Source of the DNA: Paraescarpia echinospica
Lineage: Eukaryota > Annelida > Polychaeta > Sabellida > Siboglinidae
NCBI GenBank assembly: GCA_020002185.1
Contig: CM034542.1
Span: 57,504,273 to 57,568,272 of the forward strand
DNA: 64,000 bases
Direction: 5' to 3'
Part shown: piece after piece, positions 22,271 through 33,802 of the stretch
Layout of the letters: every line of letters begins with the position of its first letter
Numbering within the stretch: the first letter of the stretch is position 1
Notes under the pieces: model-generated
Told to the model about the DNA's origin: nothing
Databases searched by the model: none
What the model saw: only the letters and a program-made list of their open reading frames with translations
Made by a program: the position numbers and the translations under genes

Positions 22271-22338
22271 CAGCGTTCACGCAGACTTTATCCTCTTAAC
22301 TTTAGCTCGGACCAAAGTTAGACTGGCTAATTTCTTCT
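22271..22338 (+). repeat. Short dispersed element, copy 1
   Basis: CAGCGTTCACGCAGACTTT... matches the reverse complement of about 31826-31893 at roughly three quarters of positions. The second copy has inverted ends (TTCACACTG/CAGTGTGAA), suggesting a MITE-like family. Confidence 0.55.
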
Positions 22339-23506
22339 TCGACCAAAATAGCACTTCTTCCGCCCACTAGATAATCTCATTTGAGGCTTCGTTTTGTTTT
22401 GAGTCCATTCGCATATCGTTTTTTTTATGTATAACGAGGATAACGACCGAGTGAGTGTCGTTCAGTGTAAGAGTAGCACACATAAATATAGTTGTTTTTG
22501 TATGGTATTTATGTGTGTCCATTGTCCCCCATTGCTAAGACATCCACGGAACATTCACACGCTAATTGCATTTGTTAACCCGTCCAGCAACCCCATGGTT
22601 ATTCTAATTATCTCACAAGACTTACTTCTGCATATTTGGACCTGTAGAGGGTGTTTTATTCCGTCAGATCTTTGTCAAAGTAGGCCTTGGTGCCATGGAA
22701 GATAATAAACATCCTTTTATTGATGGTGTTTCCGACCATCCTAAACGACGTTGTAGATTACGTTAGACTTCCTGGCTTCCAAAGTACGATTAGCAGCCTC
22801 ACTTCTCTGGTTCATGTTGTTATGGTTGTAAACAGCACAACCATTCTTCACATACTAGAGTAGAACCAAAGGCTACATAATGTATAATGCAATTACTAAG
22901 TAAAACATGTCAAAGTCCTGCAAGATTCTTTATTCTTGACCAATCCCCGAACCAATGACAGACCAATAATAGTGAATGCCGTAAAATATAGTCCACTCAA
23001 ACACGAATTGTTTGAACTGATCTTTTAAAGCACGTTGTCTGAAAGAATCTCGAGATCACTGAGAACGAAATGTCCAATTAATGAAGCGCCTGTAAGAGAC
23101 GGTAACCGGACTACTTTTGCGGTCTCCATGGCATGACAGCTAATTAACAGCGTCGTTAAATAACACCTATTGCGGTTGCCAAGGCAGTCCAAAAGATCTG
23201 CCAGTAATTTCGTCGCTCGACATGCCTGTAGTTCATTATTTTAAAACAACCAACATGATGATGTGACGTATGATAGTGAACAGATCAAAGAGAAACAGTT
23301 TATTTGTTTATGTTTTCATATATTTTCGGTTACAGCGGGGTTGTTTGATCCGTTATCCGGAATTGCAAGAGGTGATTAATTATTCCCAGGAAGTTATTGA
23401 ATTGAAAAACCTTTATTGTCCATAGAATGGTTCACATAGTGTGGACATTTTCCTTTGGGCTCACACCATGTTAGGTCATATACACATGTAAACATTATAT
23501 ACACAT
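22339..23506. other. Unannotated stretch
   Basis: No coding domain, RNA gene or repeat end is recognised on either strand. Confidence 0.5.
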
Positions 23507-24864
23507 CAGGGGTAGAAATAACTCCAAAAATTCTGGTAGTCAGCAAGACTACCTGGTTGGAAAATCTGGCAGTCCACAGAAATATCTGGTAGTCCACAAA
23601 TAGCCAACATTTTTAGCAAAGTAATGCGCCGAACACAAAATTTGAAAATCGAACATATTTAATACACCAAACAACAAATGTACACCAATAACATAGATAC
23701 ACCAACACCAAATGATGTATTTGTTGTATCAAATGACGCATTTTCCGTTTAAAAATGGCATACTGGCTAAAGAAGTCCATTTCTGTTCAGAAAAGAAATA
23801 TTTTATTTAACTTTGAAAAATAATACATTCTGTGAAATATCTAAAATATAACAAAGTTATGATCTCTGCATCTAAATAATACTGCTTTACGGTGTGGCTA
23901 AATTTTCTAACAACATCAATTTGTGCAATATTTGCACCACAGTAACAACCGTACATAAACAATTGAGGTAATAAAATAATTCCTGTCATACAATTACATA
24001 TAAATGACTGGTTGTTTCTAATGCAGCAGTGCTTAATATATAAGTTAGCAAATGTAAATTATACAAGCAATCATATTAACAATTATGAATGTTCAAATCA
24101 CTGCTGTTTCACTTATAATTTTGTTCAACCATTAATTTTTTATCTAGCGCCATATATGACGCCATCTAACGGAATTTGTTAAAACTACGAAACGCGGACT
24201 ATCTCACTTTGAGCCAGTGTAACTTAGGGTGTTGTTACTCCTTCGCGTTTTGTGTTCGAAGCTGGAATATGTACACTTATGCGTGTTCTAATTATGTGAC
24301 AACTACATTTAATTAGCAACATGTCTTCCATGCCCTTAGCGGACAGCTAGGCAACGATCGCTAAACGGTTTATGTTAGCGCCTTCTGCGCGTGTCCCAGT
24401 TTACGTCGGTTGACGCGAGGTAGCACAGGCGCCATGACACTTCGCAACGATTTGCCTTACGAAGTTACGTTGTTGCATATTAAACGTTTGTTTCAAAATA
24501 TCTCCAGTTAAGGCATTATCGATGAAAGAGGCGGTGCTTCTGCTCTTTTTTGTGACCACAGAATATCCTTTTTTAAACGCAAATACCGCGATTTCATCCG
24601 TTTTTTGCGATCGCTGAATTTCCGTTTGAAAAGGCTAGCCTAATTCCGTTTCAAACGCCAATTCCGCGAATTCTTCCCGTTTTCCGCGATCGCGGAAAAT
24701 CAGTGTCCCTAGATGTATACATATCTCCCGCATGAGACCGATGAATAAAAAATATTCCCCGATTTTGTGGTAGTCCGTCGGACTACCGCTGACGCCAACT
24801 TCGGTAGTCCGACCGAATTTCAGGTAGGCCTCGGACTACCGGACTGCCGTTATTTCGAACCATG
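23507..24864. mobile_element. hAT-like non-autonomous element with GTAGTC-rich ends
   Basis: The left end CAGGGGTAGAAATAAC and the reverse complement of the right end CATGGTTCGAAATAAC match at 12 of 16 positions. The subterminal regions contain many GTAGTC/GACTAC motifs in both orientations, including the palindrome GGTAGTCCGTCGGACTACC near 24769-24787. The ends resemble hAT families with CAGGG..TCGAAAT termini. However, the flanks share only CACAT (23502-23506 and 24865-24869), not the 8 bp expected. The superfamily call is therefore tentative. The interior carries no transposase. Confidence 0.65.
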
Positions 24865-24984
24865 CACATTAAATATGTTTGGAAGTAGAGTACATTAAGT
24901 TTTAATCTCCCCATGCATATACGCACATACACGCAATTGTACATTAGACACTGACAGGGTATACAACCGCAAGGTTCAGGCTTA

Positions 24985-25440
24985 TAATTCAGTAGGTTTA
25001 TGGCTGAACGAACACAAGATTTCTTGTAATAGTTTTTGAGTGCAATGGGCATTCTGAGCCGTCGCCCAGACGGCATACTTTCAAAAGAAGAACTGAGTGG
25101 GTGACTGATATCATGGTGAATCTGGACAGCTTTCCTTCTTAAAACCTGCATATAAATATCACGTAGTTGCAGTGCAGTTGATTAATGCAATAATTTTGCC
25201 CGCCCGGTTGGCCACCCGAGCCAGCTTTCCTTTGTTCTAGGCAGGTAAATTTCCATACCATGACAATATGTTAAAAGAGAGCACCCTTTCAATCAATGAC
25301 CTGTACACTATCTGCAGAACCTCTGCGCTGACATTAAAGCTCCTTAGTTTCCGGAGCAAAAGCATACGTTGCTGTGCCTTTTTGTAGTTAGGTGAATCAG
25401 TTGCCTTAAAAGTGGGAATCACACGATCGCGTTGACCATC
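24985..25440 (-). pseudogene. LINE ORF2 C-terminal remnant (third family)
   Basis: Two minus-strand frames make up one decayed C-terminus. The upstream one (25422-25237) has NYKKAQQRMLLLRKLRSFNV and RSLIERVLSFNILSWYGNL, the thumb-connection region of a LINE RT. The downstream one (25151-24985) has FESMPSGRRLRMP and a following NYYKKSC...INLLN, which closes many such ORFs. A frameshift and some lost sequence separate them. No catalytic core remains. Confidence 0.8.
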
Positions 25441-25804
25441 AAAGGCCCTTGTTGTTAACCCACCGGCCTATGCAAACTTGTCAATAGAGCACGCTTAGAA
25501 TCTGCAGGTTTTGTTTACAATTGGAACATCACGCGGCCGAAATACTGAATATCCTATATCTGGCTTATTATACGCAATTTGGTGAGCAGTATACCTTCAT
25601 CATATTTATTCTAGTATTTATTGACAATATTATGTTTAAAACGGGGAGTACACAGCCTCTGTTTAAAGGATGTTAAGTTATTGTTCATCGTATTGAAATA
25701 TTTACATGAAGCAAACGCTACCTGGAACTTGTTGCCTGGTTGTCGAAGGCACCGACACGTCACGGATGACTCGGCAACGGTTCCTTTTCGACGGTTATAG
25801 CTCT
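25441..25804. other. Unannotated stretch
   Basis: AT-rich; nothing is recognised. Confidence 0.5.
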
Positions 25805-26095
25805 GTGGGAGGGAGGGAGGGGTGGGAGGGAGGAGGGAGGGAGTGGAGGGAGGGAGGGAGGGAGGGAGAGGAGGGAGGGAGGGAGGGAGGGAGGGAGGGA
25901 GGGAGGGAGGGAGGGAGGGAGGGAGGGAGGGAGGGAGGGAGGGAGGGAGGGGAGGGAGGGAGGGAGGGGGAGGGGAGGGGAGGGAGGGAGGGGAGAGGGA
26001 CGGACGGACGGACGGACGGACGGACGGACGGACGGACGGACGGACGGACGGACGGACGGACGGAGGGACGGAGGGAGGGAGGGAGGGAGAGAGAG

Positions 26096-26153
<58 letters not shown>

Positions 26154-26190
26154 TGCATGTGCATGTGCATGTGTGAGTGTGTGAGCGCGT
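25805..26190. repeat. Compound tetranucleotide/dinucleotide tract
   Basis: About 190 bp of (GGGA)n with interruptions passes into (GGAC)n of about 65 bp, then GGGA/GAGA, then (GT)n and TGCATG units. All six frames are open in long low-complexity stretches, which explains apparent proteins here. No coding role. Confidence 0.97.
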
Positions 26191-26625
26191 GTTGATGGTA
26201 AACCTGTCTGTGCCATACAAATAGTTTGTTATTATTATAGTTTCTTTCACGTCTCTGTTTTACTTTATTCGAACCTTTTGAAATGATGTCTAACCGGTTT
26301 ACTGTTCTGCGTCATTGTGCAATAGGTATACTTGTTGCGTTTCCATATGACCAACTTCGACTGAAATCTGATTTCAATTAATTGCCACCGGGAAATATGA
26401 CCTCAGAGGAATTCGACAGTTTAAATATCTCGGGAACCTTTCCAATAGCTCATTGATATCCATACAAGGAGCATATAAAAAAAAATTAGCATGCGGACAT
26501 TCGCTAGGCTAGGCATAATATATTTTATTTTAACTTCTTTGAAACCACTGTTTAATGGATCTTTACTGTATCCTATTTCCTCTGCTGTAGTTATTCAACT
26601 TAAAGCGGCATTACCGCTATCTGCA
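26191..26625. other. Unannotated stretch
   Basis: Nothing recognised. Confidence 0.5.
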
Positions 26626-26984
26626 CAGTGGAACCTCGCTTTACGGTCACCTCGGTAATACAGCCACCTCGCAATCAAGGTCACCTCGGTAATACAGCCA
26701 CCTCGCAATCAATGTCACCTCGGTAATACAGCCACCTCGCAATCAAGGTCACCCCGGTAATACAGCCACCTCGCAATCAAGGTCACCTCGGTAATACAGC
26801 CACGTCGCAATCAAGGTCACCTCGGTAAATCAAGGCCACCTCACAATCAAGGCCACCCTGGGATAGTCAACAATATGTTTTGTAACAGTAAAGTATAGGA
26901 AGTTAGTCCTGCTAATACAGTCACCTCTCTATTCACGTCAATTTTGAGCAGTCCCAATGTTGATCTTAATAGGAGGTTCCAGTG
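26626..26984. mobile_element. pogo/Tigger-like MITE (359 bp)
   Basis: The left end CAGTGGAACCTCGCTTTACG and the reverse complement of the right end, CACTGGAACCTCCTATTA, share the CAGTGGAACCTC core of pogo-type elements. TA follows the right end (26985-26986), while CA precedes the left end, so the TA target is preserved on one side only. The interior is dominated by a 34-bp minisatellite. No transposase. Confidence 0.65.
26645..26862. repeat. 34-bp minisatellite inside the pogo-like MITE
   Basis: Five full units of 34 bp (26645, 26679, 26713, 26747, 26781) start GGTCACCTCGGTAATACAGC and differ by zero to two bases; degenerate units follow to about 26862. The unit starts within about 20 bp of the MITE end, so it probably grew from the subterminal sequence. 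Confidence 0.92.
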
Positions 26985-27700
26985 TACTTTGTTGTTTTAA
27001 ACTTACGAACTTTAGGAAGACAAACGGTGTATTTTATATTATTACTGTCATCATCATTATCATTGTTATTATTATATCAACTACGGTTACAATAAAGAAA
27101 TCATATTGATATATAATAAAACATTTCTTACTTTTAACATCTGTTTCCCTTTTATTTTTGTTTCCTAACATAAATGTACGAAATAATAATAGCTATCTTA
27201 ATTTTTAACGAAAGCGTCATTGATCACTTCCGGTAGCCATTTTAGAATGCCAATTTTACCGGAAGCAACATGTTTCCATAAAACGCAAGCAATCAGACTC
27301 GCCAAACGCTTAATATGTATACCCAAAATGGTATGTTCAGAGGTGGTCGTAAAACAGTAATACAACCGAAGGCAATTAAGCGCATCAGGAAATGTCGCAC
27401 AGTTCATAAATCCCAGACCGTCGCTAGAGCTATTAGAAACTCTTACTAGGTAAATACATATAATTGGTAGGTTTGCTGATGTTACACGCATTATTAGTTT
27501 CGTTAAACGATTTGTTAGACACATTGGCCAGTAAACTGGTCAGCGTGAATTTACGACACCGATATACGAAGACCGCCAGGCATAAATCGATACCCGGAAA
27601 TAGCCAATCAGTCTGACCTTAATGATTCGTAGCAGTGACCACAGATCCAATGGACAATATCGCTTTCGACAACATTTCAGCAGCTATTTAGAACTGTTAT
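26985..27700. other. Unannotated stretch
   Basis: A 108-codon minus-strand frame (27524-27198) has no recognisable domain and is not called. An ATT-rich simple tract lies near 27045-27075. Confidence 0.5.
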
Positions 27701-27739
27701 GCGTTAATGCGCGTTAATGCGTTAATGTGCGCGCAGACA

Positions 27740-28072
27740 ACACAAACAAACACACACACACGGACACCCACATGTACACGTACACAACACCCACACGGAC
27801 ACCCACATGTACACGTACACAACACCCACACGGACACCCACATGTACACGTACACAACACACACACGGACACCCACATGTACACGTACACAACACCCACA
27901 CGCAAACAAACAAACAAACAAACACACACACACACTCACACACACTCATAAACACCCGCATGCACGCATCACATTAACAAAGAAACATACACACGCACAA
28001 CACACACATGCACATGCACATGCACGCGCACACGCACACACACGAACACACACACACACACACACACACACT
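27740..28072. repeat. CA-rich tract with a 35-bp minisatellite
   Basis: Four units of 35 bp starting CGGACACCCACATGTACACG lie at 27761, 27796, 27831 and 27866; differences are at most one base. They are embedded in CA/CAAA dinucleotide and tetranucleotide repeats reaching 28072. Low-complexity open frames here are not genes. Confidence 0.93.
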
Positions 28073-28470
28073 ATATTTCAATATAAGATTTTTTCCAGAA
28101 GTTGCTTTATTCAGATTGCGACTGACAAGTTATCTTTCTTTTTAACACTGTAAATAATGACTACTGTTCCGCGTTGATGTTTTGTTCTAAAATGTGCGCT
28201 ATAAATCCATTGTGTTTTGACCACTGATTTCGTCTTTATGTAGATTCTATTCGCCGTTCGGCTGTGAAAGCTATGCTTACTCTGGAAGCATGACATTTTC
28301 TGCAACAACCTTTCCATCATTCTGGATTACAACTTGAAAATATAACTGCAGGTGAATAAAATATGAATGTTTAAGAGACGATTAAAATGGTAAGTCATTT
28401 GGGCCGTTGCTTCTAGATACCTACGTGCCTTCCCCGTTTCTGGACGCACCACCAAGAAACTTACAGTGGT

Positions 28471-29389
28471 TCAAATATGAGTCGTATTGTAGTTTCTACG
28501 TCTCAACGCGCCATGTATGGCACGTTTTTCCCGTGTGGAAATTTCCCATGATTTAGCCGCTATCCCATGGTAGATACTGACATTTGACCCCACGGAAGAT
28601 GTTGACTTAGGTAATGAAGTGATTTTTCTCCGCGAATGTAACCGTTGCCTCTTGGAATTCACTCCAGGGGCAGAAGGTAGTTGTTAGTTGGTCACATATG
28701 ATGTGCTGTTTGATGGTGAAATTACCATAGCCGCTATATATTGGGATGTTGAAGTTCCGGTGGTTCTTCGCACAACTTATGGAAGTCGTAACATAATGTT
28801 AAATAGTGTTCGTGCACCTCCAAGCACAAATACTGGGGAAATGGAGTGCTTCCAATTGTCGTGTTTGATCAAGTGACTGGATGGCATATGGGCTCGGCGA
28901 AGGCTCCGGCATATCTATGGTTTAGACAGCTCTTCTCTGGTCGGCATCAAGTCTTCCTACTGATATTCCAAGGCTTCCACCCAAGCAGATGACACATCTA
29001 TCATCTTGGACACCATCTTGCTGTTGTGGATGATAACACGCTGGTTCGGGTTCAAGTAGAGAGGTGTGTATCAACAATTCGCGCGGCTTTCGTGTATCTT
29101 TGGCTATCTTAACTACAATAAGGGACCGACGCAACTCTACCCGGATAGAGATTCTTAAGAGTTCCACATCTTCAACTTCTGAAATTGGCTTCATAAATGA
29201 GAGTGAGTGATGACCAGTTTCTGCATATTTCAGCCTTGACATAGTAATGATTTTGCGCTTGCCCTCACCGAACGTCAACGTCCAATGAGCCGGCCGAGTG
29301 TCTGCAGTATGTCTCCATTTATTGAGCAAATCACAATTGTCTGCTGTTGACAATTCTGTAGGTTGCAATTGGCAGCAGTTGGAGGTCAT
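28471..29389 (-). pseudogene. LINE reverse-transcriptase thumb/C-terminal remnant (fourth family)
   Basis: The minus-strand frame 29389-28922 shows a typical LINE RT thumb. A segment WTLTFGEGKRKIITMSRLK corresponds to the FN..K..V block after the FADD region. It is followed by PISEVEDVELLRISI, the usual L-G-I-x-I strand, and VKIAKDTRK. A second frame at 28662-28471 (KITSLPKSTSSVG, then AAKSWE) resembles the closing S-F-I-P-R-x-A-x-x-W-N block in decayed form. The catalytic core is missing. The RT identity is confident; the family is not assigned. Confidence 0.75.
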
Positions 29390-29784
29390 TGGCTGGACTT
29401 TCAGGGCATTTGTTTAGACTAGTAACGCATCTTATTAGTTTCTGACTCTAGCTGCGTATAACTGCCTACTTAAAATAAACACAATGCACCATTCGTGTTG
29501 GTGCGTCAACTTTAATAATGTGTACTTTGGATGAACACGGCAAACTGGGTAACTCTACGCACGCGTTTGTTCATTGCATGCTTGTTTCGGAAGAGGAACA
29601 GGGTATTGCCGCGATACACCCCATCTGAAAACGTTCTAGGCCTACGGAGTGAATGAACGGTATTGACACAGGGGTGTGAATGTCAGCGTGAATGTGTACA
29701 GTATACACACACTCGCGCGTGTGTGTAGACAACGCCGTGCGTGCGTGCGTGTGTTTGTGTGTTCGTGTGTGTGCTTGCGTTTCT
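29390..29784. other. Unannotated stretch
   Basis: Short GT-rich sequence near 29700-29780; otherwise nothing is recognised. Confidence 0.5.
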
Positions 29785-29921
29785 GTACATGAGCGTCAGT
29801 GGATTGGCAATGTGCTTCGGAAACGGAAAGATATCACACCAGTCACTAGAACCGCAGTGCCATGGACTCTTGAAGAGAAAACGAAGAGAGGGCTTCCAAG
29901 TAGGCGTAATAGGCAGTAAGT
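29785..29921 (+). pseudogene. LINE C-terminal remnant ending in an AAGT tail
   Basis: The frame contains RQWIGNVLRKRKD, then TAVPWTLEEKTKRGLPSRR. This matches the conserved W-x-G-H-x-L-R-K / R-G-R-P block near the end of several LINE ORF2 proteins. It runs straight into a (GTAA)n tract at 29918-29971, plausibly the element's microsatellite-type 3' tail. The remainder of the ORF is absent. Confidence 0.65.
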
Positions 29922-29968
29922 AAGTAAGTAAATTAAGTAAATAAGTAAGTAAGCAAGTAAATAAGTAA

Positions 29969-30532
29969 GTAAAGAAAACACTTAACGCAAATCATCCGAC
30001 ACTCTGCCAGGTGGTGGAATCTCTAATCGGAAACGGTTTATGAGGATCCCTGCTCTCTTAGTTAACCGTTTATGACTATACCGTTGATTAAACATCAATT
30101 AACGTCAACCGAACTTAGCATCAATCATAGTTTGCGGCGAGCGCTACCGCTCAGTAACCGTTATTAATATTTTACAACCTGTAGTGGGAGTGTCGTAGCT
30201 AGCTAGCTGTCTCCGCTCATGGTGCAAATGTATCCGGCGGGTGCGAGTAGTACAATACTTACTTACTTACTGTACTACTCGCATCCGCCGGATACGTTTG
30301 CACCACGACACTCCCACTACAGGTTGTAAAATATTAATAACGGTTACTGAGCGGTAGTGCTCGCCGCAAACGCTGATTGATGCTGAATTCGGTTGACGTT
30401 AATTGATGTTTAATCAACGGTATAGTCGTAAACGGTTAACTAAGAGAGCAAGGATCCTCATAAACCGTTTCCCATTAGAGATTCCACCACCTGGCAGAGT
30501 GCCGGATGATTTGCGTTAAGTGTTTCCTTTAC
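29969..30532. repeat. Large foldback / inverted repeat (about 560 bp)
   Basis: Left arm 29969-30254 and right arm 30271-30532 are near-perfect reverse complements (more than 95 percent by eye). The arms end GTAAAGAAAACACTTAACGC and its complement. The left arm has a 24-bp insertion (about 30197-30220, containing TAGCTAGCTAGC) absent on the right. The loop is 16 bp of ATACTTACTTACTTAC, and similar AAGT repeats abut the left arm outside. No convincing target duplication is seen and no protein is encoded. It could be a foldback transposon, a MITE or an inverted duplication. Confidence 0.92.
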
Positions 30533-31050
30533 GACAACGAAGCGCAGAAGAGAGAGACAGTCTACGCAGACACAAGACACAGTGCATCGACGCACGCACA
30601 ACATGGCTGTATGCGAATTCAGCTCTATATATGTATTTCCAGAAATAAGCCTAGCGACCGCGACGGTGCAACGGCACATTGACGTCGTGCCCGCCGCGTG
30701 GCGGGCACGACATCAATCTTTCATAAAACTGGAAATTACATGCCACAGTCAGATTCGCAGGGTTTGCGTCATTTTAGTTCGTTGTGAGAAAACTTGTCGC
30801 TGTACCCCTTTCCTACCTGTAATTGTGTATGCTGCCAATTATACACCTGTTTTTTTTAATGAACTGCATAGTTTCTTACATAGTGGTTGACGATGCATAT
30901 ACACATACTGAATTATCATTTATATAATAAGTATATTTCTTTGTGCTACTTTTATCTTTGAACCATGTCCTCATATGAGGTTTTTCTAAACAAATTGGTA
31001 GTCCTAGGTGTCATGCACAAAAAGAAAAATTAAACAAATACGCAAAAGAG
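30533..31050. other. Unannotated stretch
   Basis: No recognised feature. A short GC palindrome (GTCGTGCCCGCC/GGCGGGCACGAC) lies near 30684-30711. Confidence 0.5.
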
Positions 31051-31052
31051 TG

Positions 31053-31082
31053 GGGAGTCACACACACACACACACACACACA

Positions 31083-31146
<64 letters not shown>

Positions 31147-31184
31147 AATAGTCCTGAGTATATCTTTGTATTAGCGACCATTAC

Positions 31185-31215
<31 letters not shown>

Positions 31216-31245
31216 CATATGTGTGTGTGTGCGTGCGTGCGTGCG
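31053..31245. repeat. CA/GCAC/TA microsatellite cluster
   Basis: (CA)n, (GCAC)n and (TA)n tracts flank a 44-bp non-repetitive segment (31147-31190), which is half of an inverted pair with 31716-31760. Confidence 0.85.
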
Positions 31246-31389
31246 AATTTTAACATAAAATATATTGTCTACGCAACCAGGGGTCAAACCTTTATGCAGA
31301 CCAGCTCTGGTCTGCTTTAAAACGGCGGTCTGCCTACGGCGGTCCCTTATGAATATGTGGTCGACGTATGCAGCTGTTAGGACTATAAA

Positions 31390-31719
<330 letters not shown>

Positions 31720-31816
31720 ATGGTCGCTAATATAAATATATATTCAGGACTCGGTTTCACGCCGGCCCAGCTTGCAAGACTCTTCCCATAACAGCCTAAT
31801 ATATAAGTTTATCCAA

Positions 31817-31893
31817 CTTTCACACTGAAGAGGTTGGCCAGTCTATCTTTAGACCGGTCTGAAGTTAGGACGGATAAAGACAGTGTGAATGCT
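31817..31893 (-). repeat. Short dispersed element, copy 2, with inverted ends
   Basis: Ends CTTTCACACTG and CAGTGTGAATG are inverted. The minus strand matches 22271-22338. MITE-like; no coding. Confidence 0.5.
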
Positions 31894-33706
31894 GACTAGC
31901 ATGTCACAGCTGCAGGAACGTGTTTGAAGTTTTTTCTTGGAATATAATGCAACAACAAGCAACTATTTATATTAAACTGATCCCGGAACTAGTATTGCTT
32001 AGTTATGATTAAACCATAGATATGTATTTTTACAGCACTTCATACTAAACCGTTTTGAGAAGACACCGCATGATTGATTACCGGGAGCCACTAATACAAG
32101 CTTAAGGAAAAGTGGACGGACATGCGCCTCCGAGCTCAGATTCCTGAGGATACAGGCGATACAGTATTTAATCACAAAGAGACCGACAATTGACTGGAAC
32201 AAATTATCTACCAAATTAATTTGCAAAATATCTGATGTTGTAACTACGTCAGCATCAAAATTAGCAGACTATTGAGCTTTATTCATAATCAGGCGTAAGA
32301 TAAGATTTATTTACCACCGAACATAAAACTTGCAAGAATTTAGCAAGTTCATCGTTTTCGTATTACATGAAACGTAATAGATAAAATATGTATGAAACAA
32401 ACGGTTGTTTGAATATGTGTAAATACAGAAGAAAAATTGCGCCGTGTTTGGGAAATTCGCTCAACATTATAAGCCTACCAATTTGCCATTGGTCTCCTTG
32501 TTTCCGTGTTTGTGTGTGTGTAGTCACATTAGATTCATTATCAGATAACCAATTAAAAATACTAAGTCGCACACATCTCAAATGCAATGCGTACACATAT
32601 AAGGAAAACGTATCGTGGAATCCAACTTCAGAATTATGATTACGATGGTCGTCTATTATAGATTTAGCGTAACTTTATAAAAACACAGGACTGATGTGTC
32701 TGTAGTATATTCACTCACACCACACACCGTGCGACAACAGCGCCGTGCGAGGCCGGAAAGCCAAGCCTTTGCATTAATTGTGCAATTGTAATAACCTTAA
32801 TAACAACAGTCAAAAAGTGTCCGGGCCAAATTACCTTGGCGTGGGTGCCATGCGGTGACAGCGGCCATAAATAAACGTATAATTTACTGGGACAATGAAT
32901 CCAATCAATCGACAACTGGTTTCCCAGCAACACGTTTAAACTTGTCATTGTTAAATCTGCGTTGTTGCCACGTATTGTCAATCCTTAATGTCGTGTGTTA
33001 ATTGTCTGTAGATAACTGGGCCTACATTCATACTTACGTGGATAGGACAATGTCACTGGATTATTGCCACCCAATGGAGAAACAAGCAACGTTTATGATG
33101 GCGCCATCTAGCAAACTAATACCAATCAGTTATCTTTGGTAGGTGAAACGAGTTTTCGAAAAAGAAGAGCACATCAAAAGTCCGCAGATAATTCTAAATA
33201 ATCATCTTTCTTAAATACATGGCCAATTAGCTGAAGGAAGCGAATGCACATATAATGAGGCGAGTAGATCTCGACCTCTCAGAGGAGATGCACTCACAAT
33301 GCTGCAAAGTTAGTGCTGAAACTCTGCCACAACATTGCGTAGGTTTATAGTTCTTTACACCCCGTCACACAACGATAACTTTCATCAGTACCTTAGACAG
33401 AACCCTGAAGCCATGTTTATGCCACCTATGTTTCCTCCATGACAAATTAGTTAAAGTCCAGCGAACACAATATGACATTTTGCGCTCTCACATCTCGAAT
33501 GTATAGGCTATTAAATTGTAGATCAAAAAGTCGCTAAAGATGACGACCCAATGCATGAATTGATTTAGTGTTGTGGAGTAGAGGTGTAATCGACCATATC
33601 TGGAGATTTCTTAGAGATGGTCATGCTTTGGGAACGCCGTCAGTTTCGGACAACTGAACATTAAGCAAACGTCCGGCAGCAGCGCAATATCAAACTTGTT
33701 CAGAGA
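31894..33706. other. Unannotated stretch
   Basis: No coding domain or repeat end is recognised over 1.8 kb. Short open frames at 32363-32639 overlap on both strands and look random. Confidence 0.5.
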
Positions 33707-33749
<43 letters not shown>

Positions 33750-33802
33750 CGTGCGTGTGTGAGTGTGTGTGTGTGTGTGTGCGTGCGTGTGTGCGTGTGT
33801 GC
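33707..33802. repeat. GT microsatellite
   Basis: (GT)n with GTGC interruptions, about 95 bp. Confidence 0.93.

Noticed and set aside
25706..26250. Several open frames of 120-201 codons
   Set aside because: Pure translation of GGGA/GGAC/GT repeats in all frames.
26645..26862. CRISPR-like regular repeats
   Set aside because: The 34-bp units are directly adjacent with no spacers, inside a MITE of an animal genome. The same reasoning excludes the 35-bp units at 27761-27900.
28922..29389. Intact host gene of 155 codons
   Set aside because: Its middle part matches the thumb region of LINE reverse transcriptases, so it is annotated as a transposon remnant.
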